Shown here one piece after another: positions 25,751 to 32,074 of a stretch of DNA of 32,074 nucleotides (positions are counted from its first letter, which is position 1; each line of letters begins with the position of its first letter). The stretch comes from CAZUCD01 sp964618855 (GTDB lineage Bacteria; Sumerlaeota; Sumerlaeia; SLMS01; JANRJK01): the NCBI GenBank assembly GCA_964618855.1, contig CAZUCD010000027.1, positions 1 to 32,074 of the forward strand, read 5' to 3'. Both the position numbers and the translations under genes were made by a program. Under the pieces are notes generated by a model. That model worked only from the letters and a program-made list of their open reading frames with translations. It searched no databases and was not told the DNA's origin.

Positions 25751-26428
25751 TCAGCTCCGCTCGCTGTCCATGACGATGTCCCAGTTCCGCTGCACGTAGC
25801 GCAGGCCGGAGATGACCGTCAGCGCGACGGCCACGAGAAGGACGAGGTGCAGCGTCCCCGCGTAGATCGCCTCGGCGTGCCAGCGGCTCGCCAGTGGCCT
25901 GTCCCACAGGCCCGCCGCGCGGAGGAAGTCCTTTGCGGCGAGGAAGGCGATGGTCGTGATGATCGTCGCCAACTGCCAGCCTGTCTTGTGCTTTCCCCAA
26001 CGGTCCGCCTCCATCACCTTGCCCACGCTGGCGGCAAGGCTGCGCAGGCCGGACACGAGGAACTCGCGGCACAGGATGATGATGATCAGCCAACTCGGGA
26101 AGACGTCGAGCTCGACGAACGCGACAAATGCCGAGGTGACAAAGAGCTTGTCGGCAAGGGGGTCCATCAGCTTGCCGAAGTTGGAGGTAAGGCCGCGCTC
26201 GCGGGCGATCTTCCCGTCCAGCCAGTCGGTGATGGTGACGAATATCGTGATCAAGAGCGCCAGGGTCCGCAGGATCGCGCTGGTGAGCGGGTGATTGTCC
26301 TCCGCCGCGAACCCGAACAACTCCGCGAAGCGTCCCCCCTTCTGGAAGAGAACCGGTATGAGGAGGCAAAGCAGGAAGAACGGAATCGCAAAGATGCGCG
26401 CAACCGTCAGTCTGTTCGGCAGGCTCAT
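25751..26428 (-). CDS. pgsA: CDP-diacylglycerol--glycerol-3-phosphate 3-phosphatidyltransferase PgsA
   Basis: PgsA makes phosphatidylglycerolphosphate, the first committed step to phosphatidylglycerol and cardiolipin in the inner membrane. The 225-aa protein begins SLPNRLTVARIFAIPFFL, typical of the family. It carries the complete CDP-alcohol phosphatidyltransferase motif D68-x2-D71-G-x2-A-R-x8-G85-x3-D89-x3-D93. About six membrane helices follow the family pattern (for example LFVTSAFVAFVEL, LIIIILCREFLVSGLR). CREFLVSGLR matches PgsA rather than Cls or phosphatidylserine synthases. It sits 16 nt after the GcvT-family gene, probably on the same message, though no metabolic link is obvious. 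Confidence 0.95.
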   Translation of the reverse strand: MSLPNRLTVARIFAIPFFLLCLLIPVLFQKGGRFAELFGFAAEDNHPLTSAILRTLALLITIFVTITDWLDGKIARERGLTSNFGKLMDPLADKLFVTSAFVAFVELDVFPSWLIIIILCREFLVSGLRSLAASVGKVMEADRWGKHKTGWQLATIITTIAFLAAKDFLRAAGLWDRPLASRWHAEAIYAGTLHLVLLVAVALTVISGLRYVQRNWDIVMDSERS

Positions 26429-26444
26429 GGATTGCCTTGGCCGG

Positions 26445-27542
26445 TCATGCGCCCGAGTACACGAACGGACTCACGATCACCTCGACCTCCATCGACTCCT
26501 TTTCCGTCCGGACCTGGAGCCGCGTGCCGATCTTCGACTTGATGGCGTCGATGAAGCCTATGCCCACGCCGCAGCGCATCGCCGGGCTTGAGGCGGAACT
26601 CGTCACCGAGCCTATCGGGAGCCCCGCGGCGCAAATCGAGCCCTTCGTTGGGGGGACCTGCGGGCTGAAAGTCTTGAACATCACCATGCGGCGCTCGAAC
26701 TCGGCCGCGGTGCTGTGCAGCAGCGCGCGGCGCCCGTTGAAGAACAGCTTCTTGAAGTCCACCGACGTAATGCAGCCCACCTCAATTGGCGTGACGTCCT
26801 CGCTGAGCTCCGCGCCCACGCCCGGCAGGCCCGCCTCGATCCTGATGATGTCAAGCGCCTGCTCCCCGGCAGGACGCAGGCCGGTGCTGCGGCCGGCCGC
26901 CACGACCGACTCCCAGATCCCCACCATGTAGACGGAGCCTGCCGTGACGAGGTAGCCATCGAGGCCGCAGTACTTCCGCCGCGTAATGAGGCAGCGCGCG
27001 TTGCTGACCTGAATGATCGTCGATTCCTCCTCCGCGAGGTTGAGCGGCTGCGCGATGGCCGCCTCGAGCGTCACGCGGGCGTTCGGCCCGCGCACGTCGA
27101 ACTGGCCTTGCGAGGTTCCGATGTCCACGATCTCCACGTCGAACTCGGGATGTTCCTCGGCCTGCTTGCGCATCCACTCGAGCACGCGCGTCCTGTGCGC
27201 TGGGTGTCCCGTCAGCAGGACGTACTGTTCGTCGCGGTACACCTGAACATGGTCGATGATCCCCGCTCGGTCGTTGCACATGAATGTCGTCCGGATCGAC
27301 CTCAGCGGCATCGAGTCCATGGTGGACGTCAGAATCGTGTCGAGGAACCCCATCCTGCCCGCGCCGTTGATCCGGTACCGCGCGAGGTGGCAGAGGTCTG
27401 AAATGGCGCAGTTCTGCCGCAGGGCGATGTACTCGTTCTCCACGCCGGAGAATTGGTCGGGCACGTCCCAGCCGCCGATCTCCTTGAAATGTGCCTTGTT
27501 GGCCTCGTGCCACTGGTAAAGGGGTGAGCGTTTGCCCGGCAT
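26445..27542 (-). CDS. GcvT-family folate-binding (aminomethyltransferase-like) protein
   Basis: The 365-aa protein has the T-protein fold: SPLYQWHEANKAHFKEIGGWDVPDQF at the start (the region that reads like aminomethyltransferase), AISDLCHLARYRINGAG, TTFMCNDRAGIIDHVQVYR with the Asp after GII that contacts folate, QGQFDVRGPNARVTLEAAI, YCGLDGYLVTAG and IRIEAGLPGVGAELSEDVTPIEVG. The C-terminal barrel has GSVTSSASSPAMRCGVGIGFID. The second Asp of the usual DD pair is His (IIDHV). No gcvH or gcvP is adjacent, so a glycine-cleavage role is not supported by context; other folate-dependent demethylases or YgfZ-like proteins are possible. Start ATG 27542 matches the family N-terminus. Confidence 0.85.
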   Translation of the reverse strand: MPGKRSPLYQWHEANKAHFKEIGGWDVPDQFSGVENEYIALRQNCAISDLCHLARYRINGAGRMGFLDTILTSTMDSMPLRSIRTTFMCNDRAGIIDHVQVYRDEQYVLLTGHPAHRTRVLEWMRKQAEEHPEFDVEIVDIGTSQGQFDVRGPNARVTLEAAIAQPLNLAEEESTIIQVSNARCLITRRKYCGLDGYLVTAGSVYMVGIWESVVAAGRSTGLRPAGEQALDIIRIEAGLPGVGAELSEDVTPIEVGCITSVDFKKLFFNGRRALLHSTAAEFERRMVMFKTFSPQVPPTKGSICAAGLPIGSVTSSASSPAMRCGVGIGFIDAIKSKIGTRLQVRTEKESMEVEVIVSPFVYSGA

Positions 27543-27648
27543 GGATTCGCGCCTCGGTGGTGGCGGGAAATGGCGTTCCGTGGGAAGGAGCCTGACTTTT
27601 GCGCGACGCGGGAGCAAGCACGAGGCGCACCCTCCCATGCCGCGCAGA

Positions 27649-28509
27649 TCAATCGCCCGGCAGCCCCCTCAGGAACCGCACCCCCTCGCGTATCGACTCC
27701 GCATTGTTCCACGGCACAAAGTGGTTGCCACCGCGCAGAGTCTCGACATGGACGAGCCTTCCCTCGGGGATGGTTTCTCGCAGGTAGGCCACGTTCGCGT
27801 AGGGAACCAGCCCGTCCTTGTCTCCGTGGATGACATAGACGGGGCAGCGCAATTCACGGAGAAGCGGCTGCAACGCGCGCAGTTCGCCCTCCAGGGGGAG
27901 GAGCTCCTCGTTCGTGTTCTCGAGCACCTCCGGCACAATGCCACGCAGCAGGGGAGCCCGAGCGGCGTGCTGTATCCACAGGACTTTCTCCAGGGAGGGG
28001 TCCATGGATCCCGAGACGATGACGAGGCCGCCAACGCGGTCGGGAAAGTCCGCAGCCGCCCGGGCTATGATCGGGGCGCCCAGCGAGTGCCCGACCAAGA
28101 TGGGCTTCTCGCCGTGCTTCACCGACAGGAGCGGCTCGAGGGCGGCTGCCTGCTCCCGAAGCGAAGGCACCGCGCCCGTGCGCATGGATCGACCGAACCC
28201 CGGGCGATCCACCGCGAAGGATTCCATGCGCTCGACGGGGCTCGTGAGAAAGTCCATCCAGGACGCGGCATCACCGGGAGTCCCATGCACATAGATCACC
28301 CGTGGGGCACCGGGCACCCCGGCCCGCAGGAAGCTTAGCCGGCGTCCTGCCGGGTCCACCATGCTGCGGCGTTCCACGGTCCGGCGCGCCTCGGCGCTGG
28401 AAGTACTCCCCCCGGGCACGCCTATCGAAATGCAGGAGGCGAGCGCCGTGCAGCAGAAAAACCCGAGTGCGGCCACGCGGGCCCGGCGGCCCGATCTATT
28501 CGCACTCAT
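27649..28509 (-). CDS. Lipoprotein alpha/beta-hydrolase
   Basis: A 286-aa serine hydrolase anchored in the envelope: basic n-region (SANRSGRRAR), hydrophobic core and lipobox LASC with Cys26. The hydrolase core has the oxyanion HGTPGDAASW, FAVDRPGFGRS, nucleophile elbow GHSLG (Ser142), Asp232 in IHGDKDGLVP and His263 in GGNHFVPW. The HGTPG and RPGFGRS blocks are typical of epoxide-hydrolase/haloperoxidase-like esterases; the substrate is unknown. ATG at 28509 overlaps the upstream ferredoxin gene by 14 nt, which suggests coupling, and is preceded by GGTGGGA. The GcvT-family gene follows after 106 nt. Confidence 0.88.
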   Translation of the reverse strand: MSANRSGRRARVAALGFFCCTALASCISIGVPGGSTSSAEARRTVERRSMVDPAGRRLSFLRAGVPGAPRVIYVHGTPGDAASWMDFLTSPVERMESFAVDRPGFGRSMRTGAVPSLREQAAALEPLLSVKHGEKPILVGHSLGAPIIARAAADFPDRVGGLVIVSGSMDPSLEKVLWIQHAARAPLLRGIVPEVLENTNEELLPLEGELRALQPLLRELRCPVYVIHGDKDGLVPYANVAYLRETIPEGRLVHVETLRGGNHFVPWNNAESIREGVRFLRGLPGD

Positions 28510-28888
28510 CGCAGCACGTCCCACCAAGCAGTTCCGACTCCGCCACCAACAGGTCGGCGACGACCTCCCCGTCCACTAGGTGTTCGCTCAGGACGCGCTC
28601 GATGTTGGCCTTGGTGAGGTCGCGGTACCAGACGCCCTCGGGATAGACGACGGCCACGGGCCCGGCTGCACAAAGGCGCAGGCAATGGACCTTGGTCCGG
28701 GCGACCACTCCGTCCAGGCCGAGTTCCGGCATGCGCTTCTTGAGGTGGGCCCAGGCGTCCTCGCCGACGGCCGAATCGCAGCACTTGGCTCCTGCACACA
28801 GAAAGACGTGACGCCGCAGCCCGCCGATGCCGATCTTCCTCACGGCTTGGGCTACCTTCTCGGCGTCGGACGGGGAACTGGCATCCAT
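28496..28888 (-). CDS. Thioredoxin-like [2Fe-2S] ferredoxin
   Basis: A 130-aa protein of the thioredoxin-like 2Fe-2S family (as in NuoE and CpFd-type ferredoxins). It has RHVFLCAGAKC (C31, C36) and HCLRLC (C69, C73), the four cluster ligands, with AAGPVAVVYPEGVWYRDLTKANIERVLSEHL after them as in the family. An extra cysteine cluster CCDEC near the very end (125-129) is unusual; it could bind a metal or be redox-active. It should act as a small electron carrier in the cytoplasm; its reductase or acceptor is not obvious. The start ATG at 28888 overlaps, on the opposite strand, the ATG of bioD. GTG near residue 12 is an alternative start. Confidence 0.85.
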   Translation of the reverse strand: MDASSPSDAEKVAQAVRKIGIGGLRRHVFLCAGAKCCDSAVGEDAWAHLKKRMPELGLDGVVARTKVHCLRLCAAGPVAVVYPEGVWYRDLTKANIERVLSEHLVDGEVVADLLVAESELLGGTCCDECE

Positions 28889-29693
28889 GAGCGGCGATCC
28901 TGTCGAGAACATGATCCGGACCATCGAGCGCTTCGGCTCTGTCACGATCCTTGGCACGGACACGGGCGTCGGCAAGACCCGCGTGGCCGCCCTCGTCGCA
29001 CGGGGGCTCGCGGAACGGGGAAACGAGGTGGCGGCCGTCAAGCTACTGGCGACAGGCTGCACGCGCACACCCGGCGGGGGAGCGCTCAACGAGGATGCCG
29101 GTGCCCTGTGGGAAGCCTCCACCGAGGTCGGGCGCGGGTGGCTCCTCGCCCAGGGGATCGAACCCGGCTGCGCGGCACTCGGCTTCGAGTACCCCATGGC
29201 GCCCGTGTCATCGGCGAAGCGCCAACGGTTCAGGCTGACCGGCAGCCTCGTCGGAGGGACGCACCGTGACATGCGCGCCGCCGCGAGAGCCTCGGGCATC
29301 CTCCTAGTCACGGAGGGGATTGGCGGAGTCATGGTGCCCGTTTCCGACAAGCATACATGGCTGGACGCCGTCCCGCCGGAGAAGTGGGGCACGGTCATCG
29401 TTGGGAGGAGCTCCCTCGGGGCGATCAACCACATGCTGCTGACGCTAAGGGCGCTCCAGTATCCGCGGGTGCCGGTGGCCGCCGTCGTGCTCTCGCAGAC
29501 CGATCCGGGCGTGGATCCGATCGTTGAGCAGTCCTCCTTCGCCGAGATCGCCTCCTTCCTGAAGCCTTCGACGCCGTTTCTGCTTCTGGGGCACAGGGCA
29601 GAGGATTTCTCGAATCTCCGGCGCCAGCGCGGGGCGGCAAAACTGGAGCATCATGCGGAGATCATCGAGTTGCCCGCGCGCGACAACGACTGA
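28887..29693 (+). CDS. bioD: Dethiobiotin synthetase BioD
   Basis: BioD closes the ureido ring of dethiobiotin from 7,8-diaminopelargonic acid, CO2 and ATP. The 268-aa protein shows the P-loop GTDTGVGKT (23-31), VAAVKLLATG in place of the common KPxxTG (Lys52 kept, Pro changed to Leu), the TEGIGGVMVPVSDKHTWLD block and LGAINHMLLTLRAL. These mark BioD and not other P-loop synthetases such as CobB. The start at 28887 gives 20 residues before the P-loop strand; ATG at 28911 is an alternative and would remove the overlap with the divergent ferredoxin start. No other bio genes are adjacent. pta follows 18 nt later. Confidence 0.9.
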   Translation: MSGDPVENMIRTIERFGSVTILGTDTGVGKTRVAALVARGLAERGNEVAAVKLLATGCTRTPGGGALNEDAGALWEASTEVGRGWLLAQGIEPGCAALGFEYPMAPVSSAKRQRFRLTGSLVGGTHRDMRAAARASGILLVTEGIGGVMVPVSDKHTWLDAVPPEKWGTVIVGRSSLGAINHMLLTLRALQYPRVPVAAVVLSQTDPGVDPIVEQSSFAEIASFLKPSTPFLLLGHRAEDFSNLRRQRGAAKLEHHAEIIELPARDND

Positions 29694-29711
29694 ACAGGCG
29701 AGGACGGCCCC

Positions 29712-30725
29712 ATGTCTCAGACACATCTTTCGAACATCTACAAGAAGGCTCGCGCCCTGAACCGCGCCATTGTGCTTCCGGAAGCATCGACGGACGAGCG
29801 GACGATGCGCGCGGCGGCTATACTGCTGCGCGAGGGTTGGGCTCGGCCGGTCCTGCTCGGCCGGCGCCAGGACCACGAGTCGGCGGCGGAGGTCCTCGGG
29901 GTCTCCATTGCCGGGGCCCGCCACATCAACACGCCGGACGATCCCGTACTCGAGCGCGTCGTGGCGCATTACCAGAAGCGCCGCGCGAAGGAGGGACTGT
30001 CCGACGGCCAGGTTCGGGCCATGCTACTCAGGGACCCCGTGATGCTGGGAGCCGGGCTCGTCGGAATCGGCGAAGTGGACGGCATGACCGCGGGCGCGAT
30101 CACCTCGACGGCAGATGTCCTGCGCGCCTCGATCAAGATGGTTGGCACCGCCCCGGGAATCGGGTCGGTTTCCTCGTTCTTCCTGATGTTGCTGCCGGAG
30201 GGGAGCCCCTATGGCCATGGTGGCGCCCTGATCTTCGCCGATTGCGGCGTGATCCCGGATCCAACGCCGGAACAGCTCGCGGACATCGCCATCGCTGCGG
30301 CCAGGGGCGGACGGGCGCTCATCGAGGGGTTCGAGCCGCGGGTCGCCATGCTCAGCTTCTCCACGAAGGGAAGCGCGGAGCACCCGCGTGTTGATCGGGT
30401 GCGCGCGGCGCTCGACGTGCTGCACGAGCGCGCCCCCAATCTGCCCGTGGACGGCGAACTGCAGGCGGACGCGGCCCTCGTTCCGTCGGTGGGCGAGCGC
30501 AAGGCACCGGGCTCGCCCGTCGCAGGACGCGCCAACGTGCTCGTGTTCCCGGACCTCGACTCCGGCAACATCGCCTACAAGCTGACTCAGCGCCTCGCGA
30601 ATGCCATCGCACTTGGGCCGATCCTCAGCGGGCTCGCCCGTCCGATCAACGATCTCTCCCGCGGTGCCTCCGTCGATGACGTGGCCCAGGTGGCCGCGAT
30701 CACGGCCGTCATGACCGCAGGCTGA
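29712..30725 (+). CDS. pta: Phosphate acetyltransferase (Pta)
   Basis: Pta interconverts acetyl-CoA and acetyl phosphate. The 337-aa protein is of the short single-domain class. Conserved blocks in order: RAIVLPEASTDERTMRAA, DPVMLGAGLVGIGEVDGMTAGAITSTADVLRASI, FADCGVIPDPTPEQLADIAIAAA, LSFSTKGSAEHPRVDRVRAA, DGELQADAALVPSVGERKAPGSPVAGRANVLVFPDL and GNIAYKLTQRLANAIALGPILSGLARPINDLSRG. The STKGSA and GPIL blocks line the CoA/phosphate site. The start at 29712 has a GAGGAC site 6-9 nt before it. The neighbour usually paired with it, ackA, is absent. A phosphate butyryltransferase is less likely given the DLSRG end. Confidence 0.94.
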   Translation: MSQTHLSNIYKKARALNRAIVLPEASTDERTMRAAAILLREGWARPVLLGRRQDHESAAEVLGVSIAGARHINTPDDPVLERVVAHYQKRRAKEGLSDGQVRAMLLRDPVMLGAGLVGIGEVDGMTAGAITSTADVLRASIKMVGTAPGIGSVSSFFLMLLPEGSPYGHGGALIFADCGVIPDPTPEQLADIAIAAARGGRALIEGFEPRVAMLSFSTKGSAEHPRVDRVRAALDVLHERAPNLPVDGELQADAALVPSVGERKAPGSPVAGRANVLVFPDLDSGNIAYKLTQRLANAIALGPILSGLARPINDLSRGASVDDVAQVAAITAVMTAG

Positions 30726-30772
30726 ACAACGCCCTTTCCCGCGGCGGCAGCGCGCGATCAAGATCGCCCGCA

Positions 30773-31582
30773 ATGCTGCCCCAGACCGACGCGCACGAGC
30801 CGACAACCCTTCGGGCCGAGGGGGTGTCATTCCGGTATCCAGGAGGCAATCGCCACGCGGTTGACGGCGTAACGCTTGGATTTGGGGCCGGCGAGTTGCT
30901 GGCAGTCGCGGGGCCGAACGGCTCGGGAAAGTCCACGCTGCTCGGGCTGCTGCTCGGGTTTCTCCGGGCAGACTCCGGGGTGGTGCTGCTGGGTGGCAGG
31001 GACCTTCGCACGGTGCCGCCGCGAGACGTTGCGCGCTCCCTCTGCGCCATTCCCCAGAGCGAATCCGTGCTCCCGGGGATGACCGTGCGGGAGTTGGCGC
31101 TCCTGGGCCGCCATCCGCATGCAAGGGGCCTGCTGCAGTTGCCCGGAAGCGCCGACATGCGCGCCACGGAGGAGGCGCTTCAGGCCGTCGGGATCGCCGA
31201 ATTGGCTGATCGCCGGGTCGAGTCGCTGAGCGGCGGGGAACGCCAACTCGCCAGGATCGCCCGTGCGGTGGCCCAGGACGCGCGCCTGATGCTCATGGAC
31301 GAGCCAACGGCCGCGCTCGACCTCGCCCACCAGCAGGAGATCATGCGCCTCGTGCGCCGCTTCTGTGACGAGCGCGGCATGGGGGTTGCCGTCGTCACGC
31401 ACGACTTGAATCTCGCCGCCGCATGGGCCGACCGCATCGTGCTGATGCGGTGCGGGGCATGCGTGGCGGAGGGCACGCCCCGGGAGATCATTGACTGCGA
31501 CCGGCTTCGCGAGGTCTTCGGCGCGGAGGTCTGGACGGCGCTCACCCCCGACGGCGTGCCGAGCGTGGGGCTTCGCCGGTGA
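30773..31582 (+). CDS. ABC transporter ATP-binding protein, iron-siderophore/cobalamin type
   Basis: A 269-aa ATPase: Walker A GPNGSGKST (47-55), Q-loop IPQSESVLPGMTVRELALLGRHPH (characteristic of FecE/FhuC/BtuD importers), signature LSGGERQLARIARAVAQ, Walker B LMLMDEPTAALD, D-loop and the switch His in VVTHDLNLAAAWADRIVLM. It ends GTPREIIDCDRLREVFGAEV, as in this subfamily. It powers a FecCD-type permease, whose gene overlaps its stop by GTGA. The substrate (iron chelate, heme or cobalamin) cannot be told from the ATPase; the binding protein is outside the window. It starts 47 nt after pta with no visible regulatory element. Confidence 0.93.
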   Translation: MLPQTDAHEPTTLRAEGVSFRYPGGNRHAVDGVTLGFGAGELLAVAGPNGSGKSTLLGLLLGFLRADSGVVLLGGRDLRTVPPRDVARSLCAIPQSESVLPGMTVRELALLGRHPHARGLLQLPGSADMRATEEALQAVGIAELADRRVESLSGGERQLARIARAVAQDARLMLMDEPTAALDLAHQQEIMRLVRRFCDERGMGVAVVTHDLNLAAAWADRIVLMRCGACVAEGTPREIIDCDRLREVFGAEVWTALTPDGVPSVGLRR

Positions 31583-32074
31583 CGCCCGGGCGCAGAGTCG
31601 CGCTGCTGCTCGGCCTGCTGGTGGCGGCGCTTGCCGTGCTTGCATTGGCGCCACTCGTCGGGACTGTCGAGGTATCGCTGGCGCGCGCGTTCGATGGAAG
31701 CATCCCCGCAGACGGGAATCGCGATGCGGCCATCCTGTTCAACCTTCGGTTGCCGAGGGTCGCCTGCGCGGCGACGGCGGGCGCGCTCCTTGCCCTGGCG
31801 GGGTTGCTGACGCAGGGCATCCTGCGCAACGACCTTGCGACGCCCTACACGATGGGCATCAGCAGCGGCGCGGCGGTCGGGTCGCTGATTGCGATCCAGC
31901 TTGGCGGCCCGGGCGGCCCCGTGGGCACGGGAGCCGCCGCGTTTGCAGGCGCAGCCGCGACCATGCTTGGCGTCCTTGCCATCGCGAGGCGCATGGCCTC
32001 CTTCGAGGCGTCACCCACGCTCGTCCTGATCGGCGTGACGGTGAACATCCTCATCGGGTCGGTCATTCTCGTGA
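31579..32074 (+). CDS. FecCD-family ABC permease, N-terminal fragment
   Basis: It starts with GTG at 31579 within the stop of the ATPase gene and runs off the window end after 165 codons. After a first membrane helix, the family hallmark LRLPRVACAATAGALLALAGLLTQGILRNDLATPYTMGISSGAAVG is present (RLPR, GxxLAxxGxxxQ, NDLA, GxSSGA). More helices follow. The protein would normally have about 10 membrane helices and form a dimer working with the ATPase. The usual N-P-L-A is N-D-L-A here. Confidence 0.92.
   Translation, partial: MTPGRRVALLLGLLVAALAVLALAPLVGTVEVSLARAFDGSIPADGNRDAAILFNLRLPRVACAATAGALLALAGLLTQGILRNDLATPYTMGISSGAAVGSLIAIQLGGPGGPVGTGAAAFAGAAATMLGVLAIARRMASFEASPTLVLIGVTVNILIGSVILV

Noticed and set aside
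30726..30772. Cobalamin or iron-responsive element before the ABC importer genes
   Set aside because: Only 47 nt separate pta from the ATPase gene, too short for a cobalamin riboswitch, and no Fur-like palindrome is visible.

Overview
The window is GC-rich, densely coded bacterial chromosome. The organism is Gram-negative with lipid A: it has lpxA, a WaaE/KdtX-like LPS-core type glycosyltransferase, a SurA-like periplasmic foldase and a FecCD-type importer. A PknB-like Ser/Thr kinase, a BlaI/M56 pair, a PafA-type phosphatase, a PIN/TRAM membrane protein and an archaeal-type phosphoglycerate mutase occur together. That mix fits an environmental lineage such as Planctomycetota/PVC, Acidobacteriota, Sumerlaeota or Myxococcota better than a well-studied proteobacterium. 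I cannot name the taxon from sequence alone.

Layout. Positions 1-2531 (minus strand): a WaaE-like glycosyltransferase, an unrecognised 342-aa protein 1 nt behind it, then a BlaI repressor and the start of an M56/BlaR1 sensor overlapping at GTGA. A dyad upstream of blaI is a plausible autoregulatory operator. Positions 2647-4506 (plus): mutL. Positions 4490-6979 (minus): two tandem paralogous multi-pass membrane proteins that look like M48 (HtpX/Ste24) peptidases without the HExxH zinc site. Positions 7120-14620 (plus): a tightly overlapping run of lpxA, a GT2, a GT4, a small helical-repeat-like protein, another GT2, a GT4-like protein and a parvulin-type foldase, probably one envelope-glycan transcription unit. 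Positions 14670-15452: a TIGR00266/AIM24 protein ending at a bidirectional terminator shared with two minus-strand tRNA genes, Arg(CCG) and Lys(CUU).

Positions 15972-20459 (plus): a secreted PafA-like phosphatase, a LarA-like protein lacking the residues that hold the nickel-pincer cofactor, and apgM. Positions 20497-23165 (minus): PIN/TRAM protein, queG and a small ABM-like protein. Positions 23547-25744 (plus): a transmembrane Ser/Thr kinase with a periplasmic tail, and a coiled-coil lipoprotein directly behind it. Positions 25751-28888 (minus): pgsA, a GcvT-family protein, an alpha/beta-hydrolase lipoprotein and a thioredoxin-like [2Fe-2S] ferredoxin. Positions 28887-32074 (plus): bioD, pta and an ABC ATPase/FecCD permease pair cut by the window end.

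I saw no insertion sequence, integrase, phage gene, CRISPR array or known defence system. The strongest candidates for something undescribed are the two M48-like pseudopeptidases, the LarA-fold protein without its cofactor residues, and the kinase-lipoprotein pair.
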